This document shows positions 53,601-63,358 of a stretch of 64,000 bases of DNA, one piece after another. Position numbers and translations under genes: made by a program. The stretch spans positions 2,881,227-2,945,226 of the forward strand of contig OZ024760.1 in the NCBI GenBank assembly GCA_964016885.1, written 5' to 3'. The stretch is from Eledone cirrhosa (taxonomy: Eukaryota; Mollusca; Cephalopoda; Octopoda; Eledonidae). The stretch's first letter is position 1, and each line of letters opens with the position of its first letter. The notes under the pieces were generated by a model that was not told the DNA's origin, did not search any database, and saw only the letters and a list, made by a program, of their open reading frames with translations.

Positions 53601-53701
53601 CCGCCCCTCCTCCTACAACCCTCACACTTTCACCATTTATCTTCCTTATAACACTTTCTGTTTCTTTTATTTTTTTTTTTGTGTGTTTTTTACCAATTTA
53701 G

Positions 53702-53824
53702 GGTTTGTACCCTGAAACCCATGGAATCACAAATGATATGATGGTAGACTCCAGTATTAAATCTAAATTTGATGCCAAAGATGCTTCTTCAACTTCAGAT
53801 CCAAGATGGTGGCAAGGGGAACCG
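53702..53824 (+). CDS. ENPP: ENPP-like gene, exon 5 (GLYPETHGI segment)
   Basis: Acceptor tttttaccaatttag; donor CCG|GTAAGT; phase 0 on both sides; 41 codons. It reads GLYPETHGITNDMMVDSSIK, then SKFDAKD, and ends DPRWWQGEP. Family members have GLYPExHGIxxNxMYD...F.......WW.GxP.W at this place, so the fit is position for position. In family knowledge the Asn four residues after HG in ENPP1 (GIIDN) contacts the substrate phosphate; here the order is GITND, so that position appears to be Asp (GAT 53735-53737). The WWxGEP motif is intact. Confidence 0.9.
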
Positions 53825-54049
53825 GTAAGTTTTCATCCTTTCTTTGGGTATTTAGCAGCCTTCAGGTAAGAAACTACATACGCAATGTACCCTTTCTTCT
53901 TTTGCCTTTTTTTTATAATCTTTTTGGTAACCAAATTTCTTGAAACTTCCCCCAGTTCTACAATAAAAAGCTATTTATTTTTACATCCTTATCATCATTA
54001 TTTAGCATCTACTTTCCTGGCTAGCAAGTGTTGGAGGGGACTACTTAGA

Positions 54050-56630
54050 CCTTGTCAGTACAGCCTGCTTCATGGTCGAGTCGTCGGTGATTAAACCAGC
54101 TCTCCCAGTACCACCTGTTTTATAGTCGAGTGGTCAGTGACTAAACTGGCTCCCTTTACAAGACCCTGGTCTGGTCAGGTCAGTCTTCTGCCTTCTACTG
54201 TTACCATGTAACCCAGTACCACCTGTTTTATGGTCAAGTGGTCAGTGACTAAACTGGCTCCCTTTACAAGACCCTGGTCTGGTCAGGTCAGTCTTCTGCC
54301 TTCTACTGTTACCATGTAACCCAGTACCACCTGTTTCATGGTCGAGTGGTCAGTGACTAAACTGGCTCCCTTTACAAGACTCTGGTCAGGTCAGTCTTCT
54401 GCCTTCTACTGTTACCATGTAACCCACTACCACCTGTTTTATGGTCAAGTGGTCAGTGATTAAACTGGCTCCCTTTACAAGACCCTGGTCAGGTCAGTCT
54501 TCTGCCTTCTACTGGTACCATGTGACCCAGTACCACCTGTTTCATGGTCAAGTGGTCAGTGATTAAACCAGCTCTCCCAGCAGACCCTGGTCTGGTCAGG
54601 TCAGTATTCTGCCTGCTACTGTTACCATGTAACCTAGTACCACCTGTTTCATGGTCGAGTGGTCAGTGATTAAACCAGCTCTCCCAGCAGACCCTGGTCT
54701 GGTCAGGTCAGTATTCTGCCTGCTACTGTTACCATGTAACCTAGTACCACCTGTTTCATGGTCGAGTGGTCAGTGATTAAACCAGCTCTCCCAGCAGACC
54801 CTGGTCTGGTCAGGTCAGTATTCTGCCTGCTACTGTTACCATGTAACCTAGTACCACCTGTTTCATGGTCGAGTGGTCAGTGATTAAACCAGCTCTCCCA
54901 GCAGACCCTGGTCTGGTCAGGTCAGTATTCTGCCTGCTACTGTTACCATGTAACCTAGTACCACCTGTTTCATGGTCGAGTGGTCAGTGATTAAACCAGC
55001 TCTCCCAGCAGACCCTGGTCTGGTCAGGTCAGTATTCTGCCTGCTACTGTTACCATGTAACCTAGTACCACCTGTTTTATGGTCAAGTGGTCAGTGACTA
55101 AACTGGCTCCCTTTACAAGACCCTGGTCTGGTCAGGTCAGTATTCTGCCTGCTACTGTTACCATGTAACCTAGTACCACCTGTTTTATGGTCAAGTGGTC
55201 AGTGATTAAACCAGCTCTCCCACCAGACCCTGGTCTGGTCAGGTCAGTCTTCTGCCTTCTACTGGTACCATGTGACCCAGTACCACCTGTTTTATGGTTG
55301 AGTGGTCAGTGATTAAACCAGCTCTCCCACCAGACCCTGGTCTGGTCAGGTCAGTCTTCTGCCTTCTACTGGTACCATGTGACCCAGTACCACCTGTTTT
55401 ATGGTTGAGTGGTCAGTGATTAAACCAGCTCTCCCACCAGACCCTGGTCTGGTCAGGTCAGTCTTCTGCCTTCTAGTGGTACCATGTGACCCAGTACCAC
55501 CTGTTTTATGGTTGAGTGGTCAGTGATTAAACCAGCTCTCCCACCAGACCCTGGTCTGGTCAGGTCAGTCTTCTGCCTTCTACTGGTACCATGTGACCCA
55601 GTACCACCTGTTTTATGGTTGAGTGGTCAGTGATTAAACCAGCTCTCCCACCAGACCCTGGTCTGGTCAGGTCAGTCTTCTGCCTTCTACTGGTACCATG
55701 TGACCCAGTACCACCTGTTTTATGGTTGAGTGGTCAGTGATTAAACCAGCTCTCCCACCAGACCCTGGTCTGGTCAGGTCAGTCTTCTGCCTTCTAGTGG
55801 TACCATGTGACCCAGTACCACCTGTTTTATGGTTGAGTGGTCAGTGATTAAACCAGCTCTCCCACCAGACCCTGGTCTGGTCAGGTCAGTCTTCTGCCTT
55901 CTACTGGTACCATGTGACCCAGTACCACCTGTTTTATGGTTGAGTGGTCAGTGATTAAACCAGCTCTCCCACCAGACCCTGGTCTGGTCAGGTCAGTCTT
56001 CTGCCTTCTACTGGTACCATGTGACCCAGTACCACCTGTTTTATGGTTGAGTGGTCAGTGATTAAACCAGCTCTCCCACCAGACCCTGGTCTGGTCAGGT
56101 CAGTCTTCTGCCTTCTACTGGTACCATGTGACCCAGTACCACCTGTTTTATGGTTGAGTGGTCAGTGATTAAACCAGCTCTCCCACCAGACCCTGGTCTG
56201 GTCAGGTCAGTCTTCTGCCTTCTAGTGGTACCATGTGACCCAGTACCACCTGTTTTATGGTTGAGTGGTCAGTGATTAAACCAGCTCTCCCACCAGACCC
56301 TGGTCTGGTCAGGTCAGTCTTCTGCCTTCTACTGGTACCATGTGACCCAGTACCACCTGTTTTATGGTTGAGTGGTCAGTGATTAAACCAGCTCTCCCAC
56401 CAGACCCTGGTCTGGTCAGGTCAGTCTTCTGCCTTCTACTGGTACCATGTGACCCAGTACCACCTGTTTTATGGTCGAGTGGTCAGTGATTAAACCAGCT
56501 CTCCCACCAGACCCTGGTCTGGTCAGGTCAGTCTTCTGCCTGCTACTGTTACCATGTAACCCAGTACCACCTGTTTCATGGTCAAGTGGTCAGTGACTAA
56601 ACTGGCTCCCCTTACAAGACCCCAGTCTGA
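54050..56630 (+). repeat. 107-nt satellite, about 24 units
   Basis: Unit with cagtaccacctgttttatgg, gtggtcagtgattaaaccag and ccctggtctggtcaggtcag. At least two subfamilies: early units with gactaaactggctccctttacaag, and later ones with ctctcccaccagaccctg. A run of identical or nearly identical units at 55270-56460 points to recent homogenisation. The array starts about 225 nt after exon 5. Confidence 0.95.
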
Positions 56631-56639
56631 TGAGGAGGG

Positions 56640-57215
56640 TATGTAGATCCCCAGCAGCTAAAAAAAAAAAAAACAATAGTGATGGTGATGAGGATGATGA
56701 AGAAAAGCACTTAACTAAAATAACAATAACAACAGCAACAACAACAAAGGAAATATTATAGATTGTCAATTAAATTCTTTATTTGAGACAAACAAAGTTG
56801 TGTTCTATTTGTGATAAACAGCATTGTATTTTATATGAAAGCAAAATGAAAATTTGAATATGAAAATAATTTCAAATAAAATAATTATTTGAAGCTCATT
56901 AAAAGAAGAAAAAAAATATCATTTTGTGATTTTGTAATGAATTTCTAATTATATTGTGAGACAATGAAAAAAATGGTATTTGGTTTTGGTGTACAAGAAA
57001 AACAAACATATAGTGATGCTACATTTAAGCAGCATAACACAGTGTGGTGCTACATTTAATAATACAAGTCTTTTGTAGTCAATCATAGACCAATATAAAC
57101 AAAAGAACTTTATTTTCAGTGTTGCATTTGTTTGGTAATCTTTGTTCATGAGTTTTAAAACTAGAATAATTACATCATGAAAGAGTCTACCAATTCAGTG
57201 GTGAATGTTCCAGTT
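56640..57215. other. AT-rich spacer in intron 5
   Basis: Short A run, (AAC)n; otherwise nothing recognised. Confidence 0.5.
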
Positions 57216-58065
57216 ATTTAAACAACCTTAACATTGCCATAGTTCTAATGAAAGACACTGCCAATGATGCTCAAATAATTTTGAAAATAATCACGAATTT
57301 TGAGGAATTTAGTAATATAACTAAATTTGTCATTATTGAGTTGGTGTTTGAAGCATAGCTTAACAAAGGTTTCTTCATAAAATGAAGATGGAAAGATCTT
57401 TAAATAACCTTTAACCTTTTCGTTACCATATTTCTAATGAAAGACTCTATTAATAAAAATTTCAAAATGGCTGAAACACTTGCTGAGAGTTTATTACCAC
57501 TATAACTAACTTTCTCATTATTGAGCTGGTGTTTGGAACATAACCTAACGAAGGTTCCTACATGAAATTATGATGGAAGGTTTTTAAATAAAGATACACA
57601 CTTTAACCTTTTCGTTGCCATATTTATAATGAAAGACAATACCAATGATTTTCAAATAATTTTGAAAATAAATTAGCATTTAAACCAGCCATATCTGGCC
57701 AGAATTCTCTCACCTCTAACTGGCTGCTCATACTGATGTTAAGGTATTATTCTCAAAATAAATAATATCAAAATCTCATAGATTTGATATTATGTGAGAT
57801 ATTATTTGAGATACAATAGTAAATATAGAGTAATGTAAATGTTAAAGGGTTAACGGTTTTTAGATAAATATAAATACTCTATGCTTATCATATTTCTAAT
57901 GAAAAACACTGCTTATGATTTTCAAATAATTCTAAAAATAATCAAGAATTTGAAAGGATTTAGTAATATAACTAATTTTGCAATTGTTAAGTTGGTGTTT
58001 AGAACATAACTTAACAAAGTTTCTTAGACAAAATTACAAGAGGTTTTTAGATAAATATAAACACT
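57216..58065 (+). repeat. Four tandem or nested copies of the dispersed CATTACCATATTTC element
   Basis: Starts near 57225, 57411, 57604 and 57885; each has accatatttctaatgaaaga or a variant, a body (attttgaaaataatcaagaa, ggtgtttggaacataactta) and an aaggtttttaaataaa end. Spacing is about 190 nt. The third is interrupted by a MITE-like copy at 57671-57853. Confidence 0.75.
57671..57853 (+). mobile_element. MITE-like element, left end partly lost
   Basis: ttagcatttaaaccagccat at left, gtaaatgttaaagggttaac at right. Confidence 0.75.
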
Positions 58066-58621
58066 TTAACCCTTTAGCATTTAAACTGGCTGTATCCAGC
58101 CAGAATTCTTTCACCTCTATCTGTTCAAACTGGCAGTAACTGGTCACTCATACTGATGTAAAGTTATTGTTCTCAAACTAAATAATATCAAAATCTCATA
58201 GATTTGATATTATGTGTGATGAAGCCCTTACCGTGAAAATACAATAGTATATATGTATGTATGGTCCTGTAACACCTGATGGAATCATAGTGGCACCACG
58301 TTGACATATGACGTTCCTTGGGCTTGGCCATTTTAAGTCTGGCAGAGCAGATCCCTCTCCAGGCCTGAGTACAGCAGATTTCTTCCAGAGAGAAAGGAAA
58401 TAAGAAAGAGATACAGAGGAAAAATCGACCCCAGTACTAGACTGGTACTTTTTTTATCGACCTCGAATGGATGAAAGGTAAAGTTGACCTTGACAGGATT
58501 TGAACTCAGAGATCAGAAAGCTGGAACAAATACCATAAAGCATTCTATCCGACATTCTAAAGACTCTGCTAATTTACCGCCTAATAGTAAATATAGAGTA
58601 ATGTAAATGCTAAGGGGTTAA
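58066..58621 (+). mobile_element. MITE-like element containing a nested long SINE
   Basis: Left part 58066-58261 (ttaaccctttagcatttaaa) and right part 58583-58621 (atgtaaatgctaaggggtta) are the two ends of one MITE. Between them 58262-58582 is a long SINE in minus orientation. AATAGTA occurs at both junctions, fitting a target-site duplication. Confidence 0.8.
58262..58582 (-). mobile_element. Long SINE nested in the MITE
   Basis: Minus-strand copy with aggatttgaactcagagatc (box B in reverse), atcgaccccagtactagact and the 3' domain cagatccctctccaggcctg. Confidence 0.85.
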
Positions 58622-58751
58622 AATAAACAGCTTTGTATCCTAGAACTGTGAATGGATTCTGGTGGTTTAGTATCAGAAATGGTTTTGTTAGTTTGTCTGT
58701 TTTTATTTATATTTTGTATTTTTTTTTTTTTTTTTTTTTTTAATGTTTTAG

Positions 58752-58827
58752 ATTTGGGTAAAAGTTGGACAGAAGAATAAAAAGACGATATCGTTTGGAT
58801 GGCCAGGTGAAGAAGTTAATATTTCAG
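58752..58827 (+). CDS. ENPP: ENPP-like gene, exon 6 (IWVK...WPGxEVNIS)
   Basis: A poly-T tract and taatgttttag acceptor; donor TCAG|GTGAGT; 25 codons plus 1 nt, starting phase 0 and ending phase 1. It reads IWVKVGQKNKKTISFGWPGE then EVNIS. In NPP proteins the corresponding text is IWVTA..QG.K.....WPGSDV.I, so the Trp-Pro-Gly core and spacing fit. The variable stretch QKNKKTIS is shorter and more basic than usual. Confidence 0.85.
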
Positions 58828-58879
58828 GTGAGTTAGGAATTTTTATTCACTAGTTATTTATTATACCATAGGCTGACGC

Positions 58880-59060
58880 GTCTGTGTATATATATGTGTG
58901 TGTGTGTGTATGCGCATACATTTATATGTATGAGTGTATAAATATAAACGTGCAAACACAGACACACTTACAAAAATATACTGACACACATACATTCACA
59001 CAAACACACACATAAATTCACACAAACACACGCATAGACTCACATGCAGCGTAGTTTTTT
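58880..59060. repeat. GT/CA microsatellites
   Basis: TGTGTG then CACACA and ACAAACACAC runs. Confidence 0.8.
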
Positions 59061-59099
59061 CACCATCCCCTTCCTTCCTTTGACACACACATGCATTCA

Positions 59100-59170
59100 C
59101 GCAGGCAGCAGATGTAAAGAGAGCGGAGTAGTATGAGGTAGTCAAACTACTCCTCTCTCTTTACGTGTTG
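59100..59170. repeat. Small hairpin (17-bp arms)
   Basis: taaagagagcggagtag pairs with ctactcctctctcttta (one mismatch) around a 15-nt loop. Confidence 0.6.
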
Positions 59171-59214
59171 TGACAGAATCACAGAAATTTATATATAACT
59201 TCATTCATTCTTTA

Positions 59215-59560
59215 CATCTGATACCAGTGCCATGATGAGGTACCTCCTCCAGCTCACCCTGTCCAGCTGCTGTCTGAATTTCCCTTGCCTCCAACCCAGT
59301 GTCATCCTCAAGAACATTCTTCAGCATGGTGGTTTGCTTCTCAACTGGTCTGCACTTATCAGGTTTCCAGAAAAGAACTCTAACAACAAGTTCATTGTGA
59401 CGTGTTTGGCTAATGTGAGCCTTCTAAACCTTATGACAAAGGTTCTCAAACATTTTGGGCCACTGCCCCACTCTCACAGCCATGTAACACCCTCAGCACC
59501 CCAACCCTATTTCCAGAGAGACCTGCCTACATGCAAATTGTGAATAATATATAATAAATA
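59215..59560 (-). mobile_element. Possible decayed LINE C-terminal fragment
   Basis: The minus strand reads VLFWKPDKCRPVEKQTTMLK then NVLEDDTGLEAREIQTA, similar in order to LINE C-termini with LKKVLEEDTGLxxxEL. Part of the remainder (ttctcaaacattttgggcca) is a separate unidentified repeat. Confidence 0.4.
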
Positions 59561-59584
59561 AAATCATTCATATATATATAATAA

Positions 59585-59775
59585 ATAATTGTTTCTACTT
59601 TAGGCACAAGGCCAGCAATTACCCAGTGCATTACTGGTACTTTATTTTATCGACCCCGTAAGGATGATAGGCAAAGTCAACCTCGGCGGGATTTGAACTC
59701 AGATCGTAAAGGGACGTAACTATGCTGGAAAGCATGGCGTCCAACCCTCTACCGATACTGCCAATCCACCGCCCT
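59585..59775 (-). mobile_element. tRNA-derived SINE, full length
   Basis: ttctactttaggcacaaggc, gatttgaactcagatcgtaa, accctctaccgatactgcca. Confidence 0.9.
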
Positions 59776-59846
59776 ATATATATATTAAATAATATAATAT
59801 ATACTATGTATAAATAAATATTATATATTTTTTATTTTACTATATT

Positions 59847-60033
59847 GTTTCTACTTTAGGCACAAGGCCAGCAATTACCCAGTGCATTACTGGTACTTTA
59901 TTTTATCGACCCCGTAAGGATGAAAGGCAAAGTCAACCTCGGCGGGATTTGAACTCAGATCGTAAAGGGATGTAACTATGCTGGAAAGCATGGTGTCCGA
60001 CCCTCTACTGATACTGCCAATCCACCACCCTTT
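59847..60033 (-). mobile_element. tRNA-derived SINE, full length
   Basis: Very close to the 59585 copy (same gatcgtaaaggga variant); possibly the product of a local duplication together with flanking TA-rich DNA. Confidence 0.9.
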
Positions 60034-60104
60034 TATTTTACTATATTGATATATAATATGTATCATTTGATATTTAATATATTATTATATCATCTCTAAA
60101 GTTC

Positions 60105-60425
60105 TTATTTAGTAATATAAATAACTTTCTCATTAATGAGTTAGTGTTTGGAACTTAACTTAACAAAGGTTCCAACATTAAATTATTATGGTAGGTTTTC
60201 AGATATATATAAACAAAATAAGCAGAACCAAGGGTGGTTTCAAGAAGTTTGGTATTAAATAGGTAAAGCTGGTGCTTGGAACATAACTTAACAAAGGTTC
60301 TTACATAAAATTATGATGGAAGGTTTTCAAATAAATACAAACACTTTAAAATAAACAGTTTTGTATCATAGAACCAGGGGTGTTTCAAGAAGTTTGGTAT
60401 TAAATAGGTAAAGCTAGCTGATGTT
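60105..60425 (+). repeat. Two copies of the dispersed element, right part
   Basis: ggaacttaacttaacaaagg (60150) and ggaacataacttaacaaagg (60277), each followed by a tggtttcaagaagtttggta-like end. Confidence 0.7.
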
Positions 60426-60428
60426 TGG

Positions 60429-61010
60429 AACATCATCATCATCACCATTTTACATTCGCTTTTCCCTGCTTGCAAGGGTGGGATAAGTCCTATTCAGCAT
60501 CTCTCCATTCGTCACGGTCCTTCGTCATCTCCTCCGTGAGCTTCAGCGATCTGAGGTCTGCTCTCACCACCTCCACCCATATTTTTCGTGGTCTTCCTCT
60601 ACCGCGTCTTCCTTCTACTGGGATTTCTTGGCAATTCTTAACCCAGCAGTCATCCTCCATACTCATCACATGTCCATACCATTGCAGTCTTCTCTCCTGC
60701 ACACTACAGCCTATCCCTTTTATACACAGTTTCTCTCTCAACTTGTCTATGTTTGGCAGTTCACGCATATTGACATTTCACATCCAACGGAGCATGCTTG
60801 CTTCATTTCTCTCCAGCTGTCGCATATCCTCCACAGTTGCTGCCCATGTCTCACTACCATGCAGCATCGCACATCTCCCACAGGCATCATATAACCGGCC
60901 TTTCATTCATAGGGAGAAACACTTCTTTGTCAACAGAGGAAGCAGCTCCCTAAACTTCTTCCAGCCCATCCTTATTCTAGACACTATGGCCTCGGAGCAC
61001 CTTTAATATA
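60429..61010 (-). mobile_element. LINE 3' end, longest C-terminal copy of its family
   Basis: The minus strand reads RLYDACGRCAMLHGSETWAA, then VEDMRQLERNEASMLRWM with a TGA in place of the next codon, NVNMRELPNIDKLREKL, RRLQWYGHVMSMEDDCWVK, EGRRGRGRPRKIWVEVV and TKDRDEWRDAE plus stop, then a short UTR and ATG tail at 60429-60445. HGSETWA, WYGHV and GRPR are standard blocks following the RT domain in this LINE type. Apart from the one nonsense codon near 60770 the frame is open. Confidence 0.88.
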
Positions 61011-61029
61011 ACTTAAACGGTTTTGTATC

Positions 61030-61095
61030 ATAGAATGATGATGATGATGATGGTGATGGTGATGATGGTGAGGAGGAGGAGGAGGAGGAGGAGGA
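61030..61095. repeat. GATGGT and (GAG)n microsatellite
   Basis: GAT triplets followed by GGAGGA repeats. Confidence 0.9.
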
Positions 61096-61214
61096 GAACC
61101 AGGAGTGGTATCATGTGGTTTGAAATAAGCAGTTTTGTACCTCAGAACCAGGGTTTGGGATTTTAGGGGTTTTAGTATCAAAAGGGTTTAAATTTTGTCT
61201 TTTTTATATTACAG

Positions 61215-61248
61215 GAATTATTCCAGAAAATTTTCCAAGCAGCAAAAA
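61215..61248 (+). CDS. ENPP: ENPP-like gene, exon 7 (GIIPENF segment)
   Basis: The acceptor ttttttatattacag accepts phase 1, and the donor AAA|AAGTAAGA gives phase 2. With the last nt of exon 6 it reads GIIPENFPSSK; NPP proteins have GxxPxxYxxYN here, so the length and Gly/Pro positions fit. The exon is only 34 nt. The next exon, expected to begin the P-F-x-x-R helix region, was not found before the window ends. Confidence 0.65.
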
Positions 61249-61295
61249 GTAAGATTAATTTCCAGATTCCTTTTGTGTGTTATGTATTGTATGTA

Positions 61296-61405
61296 TGGCC
61301 TTAGTTACAGTGGTCATTATGGCCTTAGTTACAGTGGTCATGTGTGGTCTTAGCTTCAGTGGTCATTATGGCCTTGGTTACAGTGGTCATGTTTGGCCTT
61401 AGCAC
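61296..61405 (+). repeat. Short tandem repeat of about 24-27 nt
   Basis: Four or five copies of ggccttagttacagtggtca with a variable joiner (ttat or tgt). Confidence 0.8.
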
Positions 61406-61474
61406 ACACACACACACATATATATATATAGATATATACACACAGTTGTTCCCCGGTATTCGTGGGGGTTACGT

Positions 61475-61925
61475 TGTCCCACTTGAGGCAAGATTGATCA
61501 GGTGACCGTGTCTCGCTCGTATCTGGCAGGTTTTCTACGGCTGGATGCCCTTCCTAACACCAACCACGTTTACAGTGTGGACTGGGAGCCTTCTTACCGT
61601 ATTACCTACACGACCACTTTACAGCATGGACTGGGTGCTTTTTTGTTGTGACACCTACACAACCTCATTAGTTTGGACTGGATGTTGTGGTACCAACATA
61701 ACTTTACAGAGAAAGGGTGGTGGTGGTGGGAGTGGGAGGATGGAGTTGGGTTAGTGAGTTAGGGTGTATATTTGGTTAAGAGGTGCTTACTGACTGTAGG
61801 TTAACTTTGTACATAGGGAAGGTGGGTCTTCTGTATTACTGCATAGCGCCAAAGATCTCAATCCAGTGACATTGTCTTAAAGAGGTGTAAGTGTGCAAGG
61901 TCAGATTTTATCATGTCATCCAGGT
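61475..61925 (-). mobile_element. LINE 3' end (9473 family), coding end and 3' UTR
   Basis: The minus strand reads DDMIKSDLAHLHLFKTMSLD, a stop, DLWRYAVIQKT, then the UTR modules and ggaagggcatccagccgtag. The ATG tail is missing. Confidence 0.8.
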
Positions 61926-61944
61926 TACATATATATATCTAAAG

Positions 61945-62223
61945 TCTAAAGTCTGTCTTAAGCCAGCAGGCTCATTTGGCCAGTGCTTATCCCGGTTTCA
62001 TGGCATGAAGCGACTGAGAGTACAAGACTACCCCTGGACAGGACGCCAGTCCATCGCAGGGTTAAACCTCCAGCTATTGCTGGTACTCATTTTCAGCTGA
62101 GTATACTGGAGCAACGTGAAATGAAGTGTTTTGCTCAAGAACACAACACGCAACCCAGGAATCGAGCCCACGACATTATGATCGTAAGTCCAACACCCTT
62201 ACCACTAGGCCACGCGCCTCCAC
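61945..62223 (-). mobile_element. tRNA-derived SINE, third type
   Basis: On the minus strand the head is ggcctagtggtaagggtgtt, with box-B-like gggctcgattcctgggttg, then ttgagcaaaacacttcattt, and the body gcgatggactggcgtcctgt. It is not a functional tRNA gene: the anticodon arm does not pair well. Confidence 0.75.
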
Positions 62224-62225
62224 TG

Positions 62226-62490
<265 letters not shown>

Positions 62491-63358
62491 GTGATTGTCA
62501 AAAATCAGTAGTAATTCTGTGGTTGCAAATTAGTAGGGGAGATGGTGGCTAAACCTGCCAGTAGGAGAAAGAGGGGAGGGGGTGGAGTAGACCCAATCAA
62601 GCGTTGGTAGTGCCAGCTACAGCTGGGCATGAGGTCAAAGAAGATACAGGGGAGGGGAGGGGGAGGAAGTCGGAACGGTAGGTAGAACAATGGGGGGTAA
62701 AAATAGGAAAGAAAAAATACTGAGAGTGAAGAAAAGCAAAAAAGTGTAAAGAAAAAATTAAATTCTACGACCTAGGTGTCAGGCTATTGTTAGGCGAGAA
62801 TAAAATAAAGAAAGAAAGAAAGAAGTAAATAAATAAATAAATAAATAAATAAGGAAATAAGTAAAAGAACTAGGTGGGACGAATTAAGCAAGGACCCTTT
62901 TAAGAGGTATAAGTACGTAAATGATACGGTGACTGGTCAACAAAAGGGGCCAAAATACTAAAGAGACTACCACGAAATAAACAATAAAGGTTTCCATCCC
63001 GGGCCAGCAACGACCCAGTGCAGCAAAGTGAACTTGTACGACATAATAATTCTGAGTCCCGGGAAAAATATATACTAATGCTAACTCTAAAAGATCTAAA
63101 ACAAGCTACATGAAAGTTCGTACGAAATAAAGGTAGAATACGGAGAAATAAGTTCAGAATCCACCCCGCCCAGAAGAAAAGCGAAGCAAGAAATACTGAA
63201 ACGAAAAAATAAGGCATAAGTGCCACTAAGAAATAAAGAGGGCACAGAGAATAGTGGGAGCGGTCGGAAAAGGGGGGCAAGTATCCGGGGTCTAAGCCAA
63301 CTGCTATAAAGGGCGGAGTCCGCCAAATCTATCAAAGACTAGGGGAGGGGGGAGTGGG
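62491..63358. other. Purine-rich region upstream of the Penelope-like coding end
   Basis: Purine-rich on the + strand, with AAAGAAAG and AAATAAAT runs near 62810-62860 and a GGGGAGGGGG-type run just before 63359. No reading frame of note on either strand. It may be non-coding sequence of the adjacent element or an unrelated flank at a 5' truncation. Confidence 0.45.

Noticed and set aside
54050..56630. CRISPR-like array
   Set aside because: Units are contiguous without variable spacers, and the genome is eukaryotic. The same holds for the 48-, 49-, 68- and 82-nt arrays.
59112..59162. let-7-like TGAGGTAGT within a hairpin
   Set aside because: Only nine bases match the let-7 seed region, the rest of the mature sequence differs, and the matching bases are in the loop rather than in an arm.
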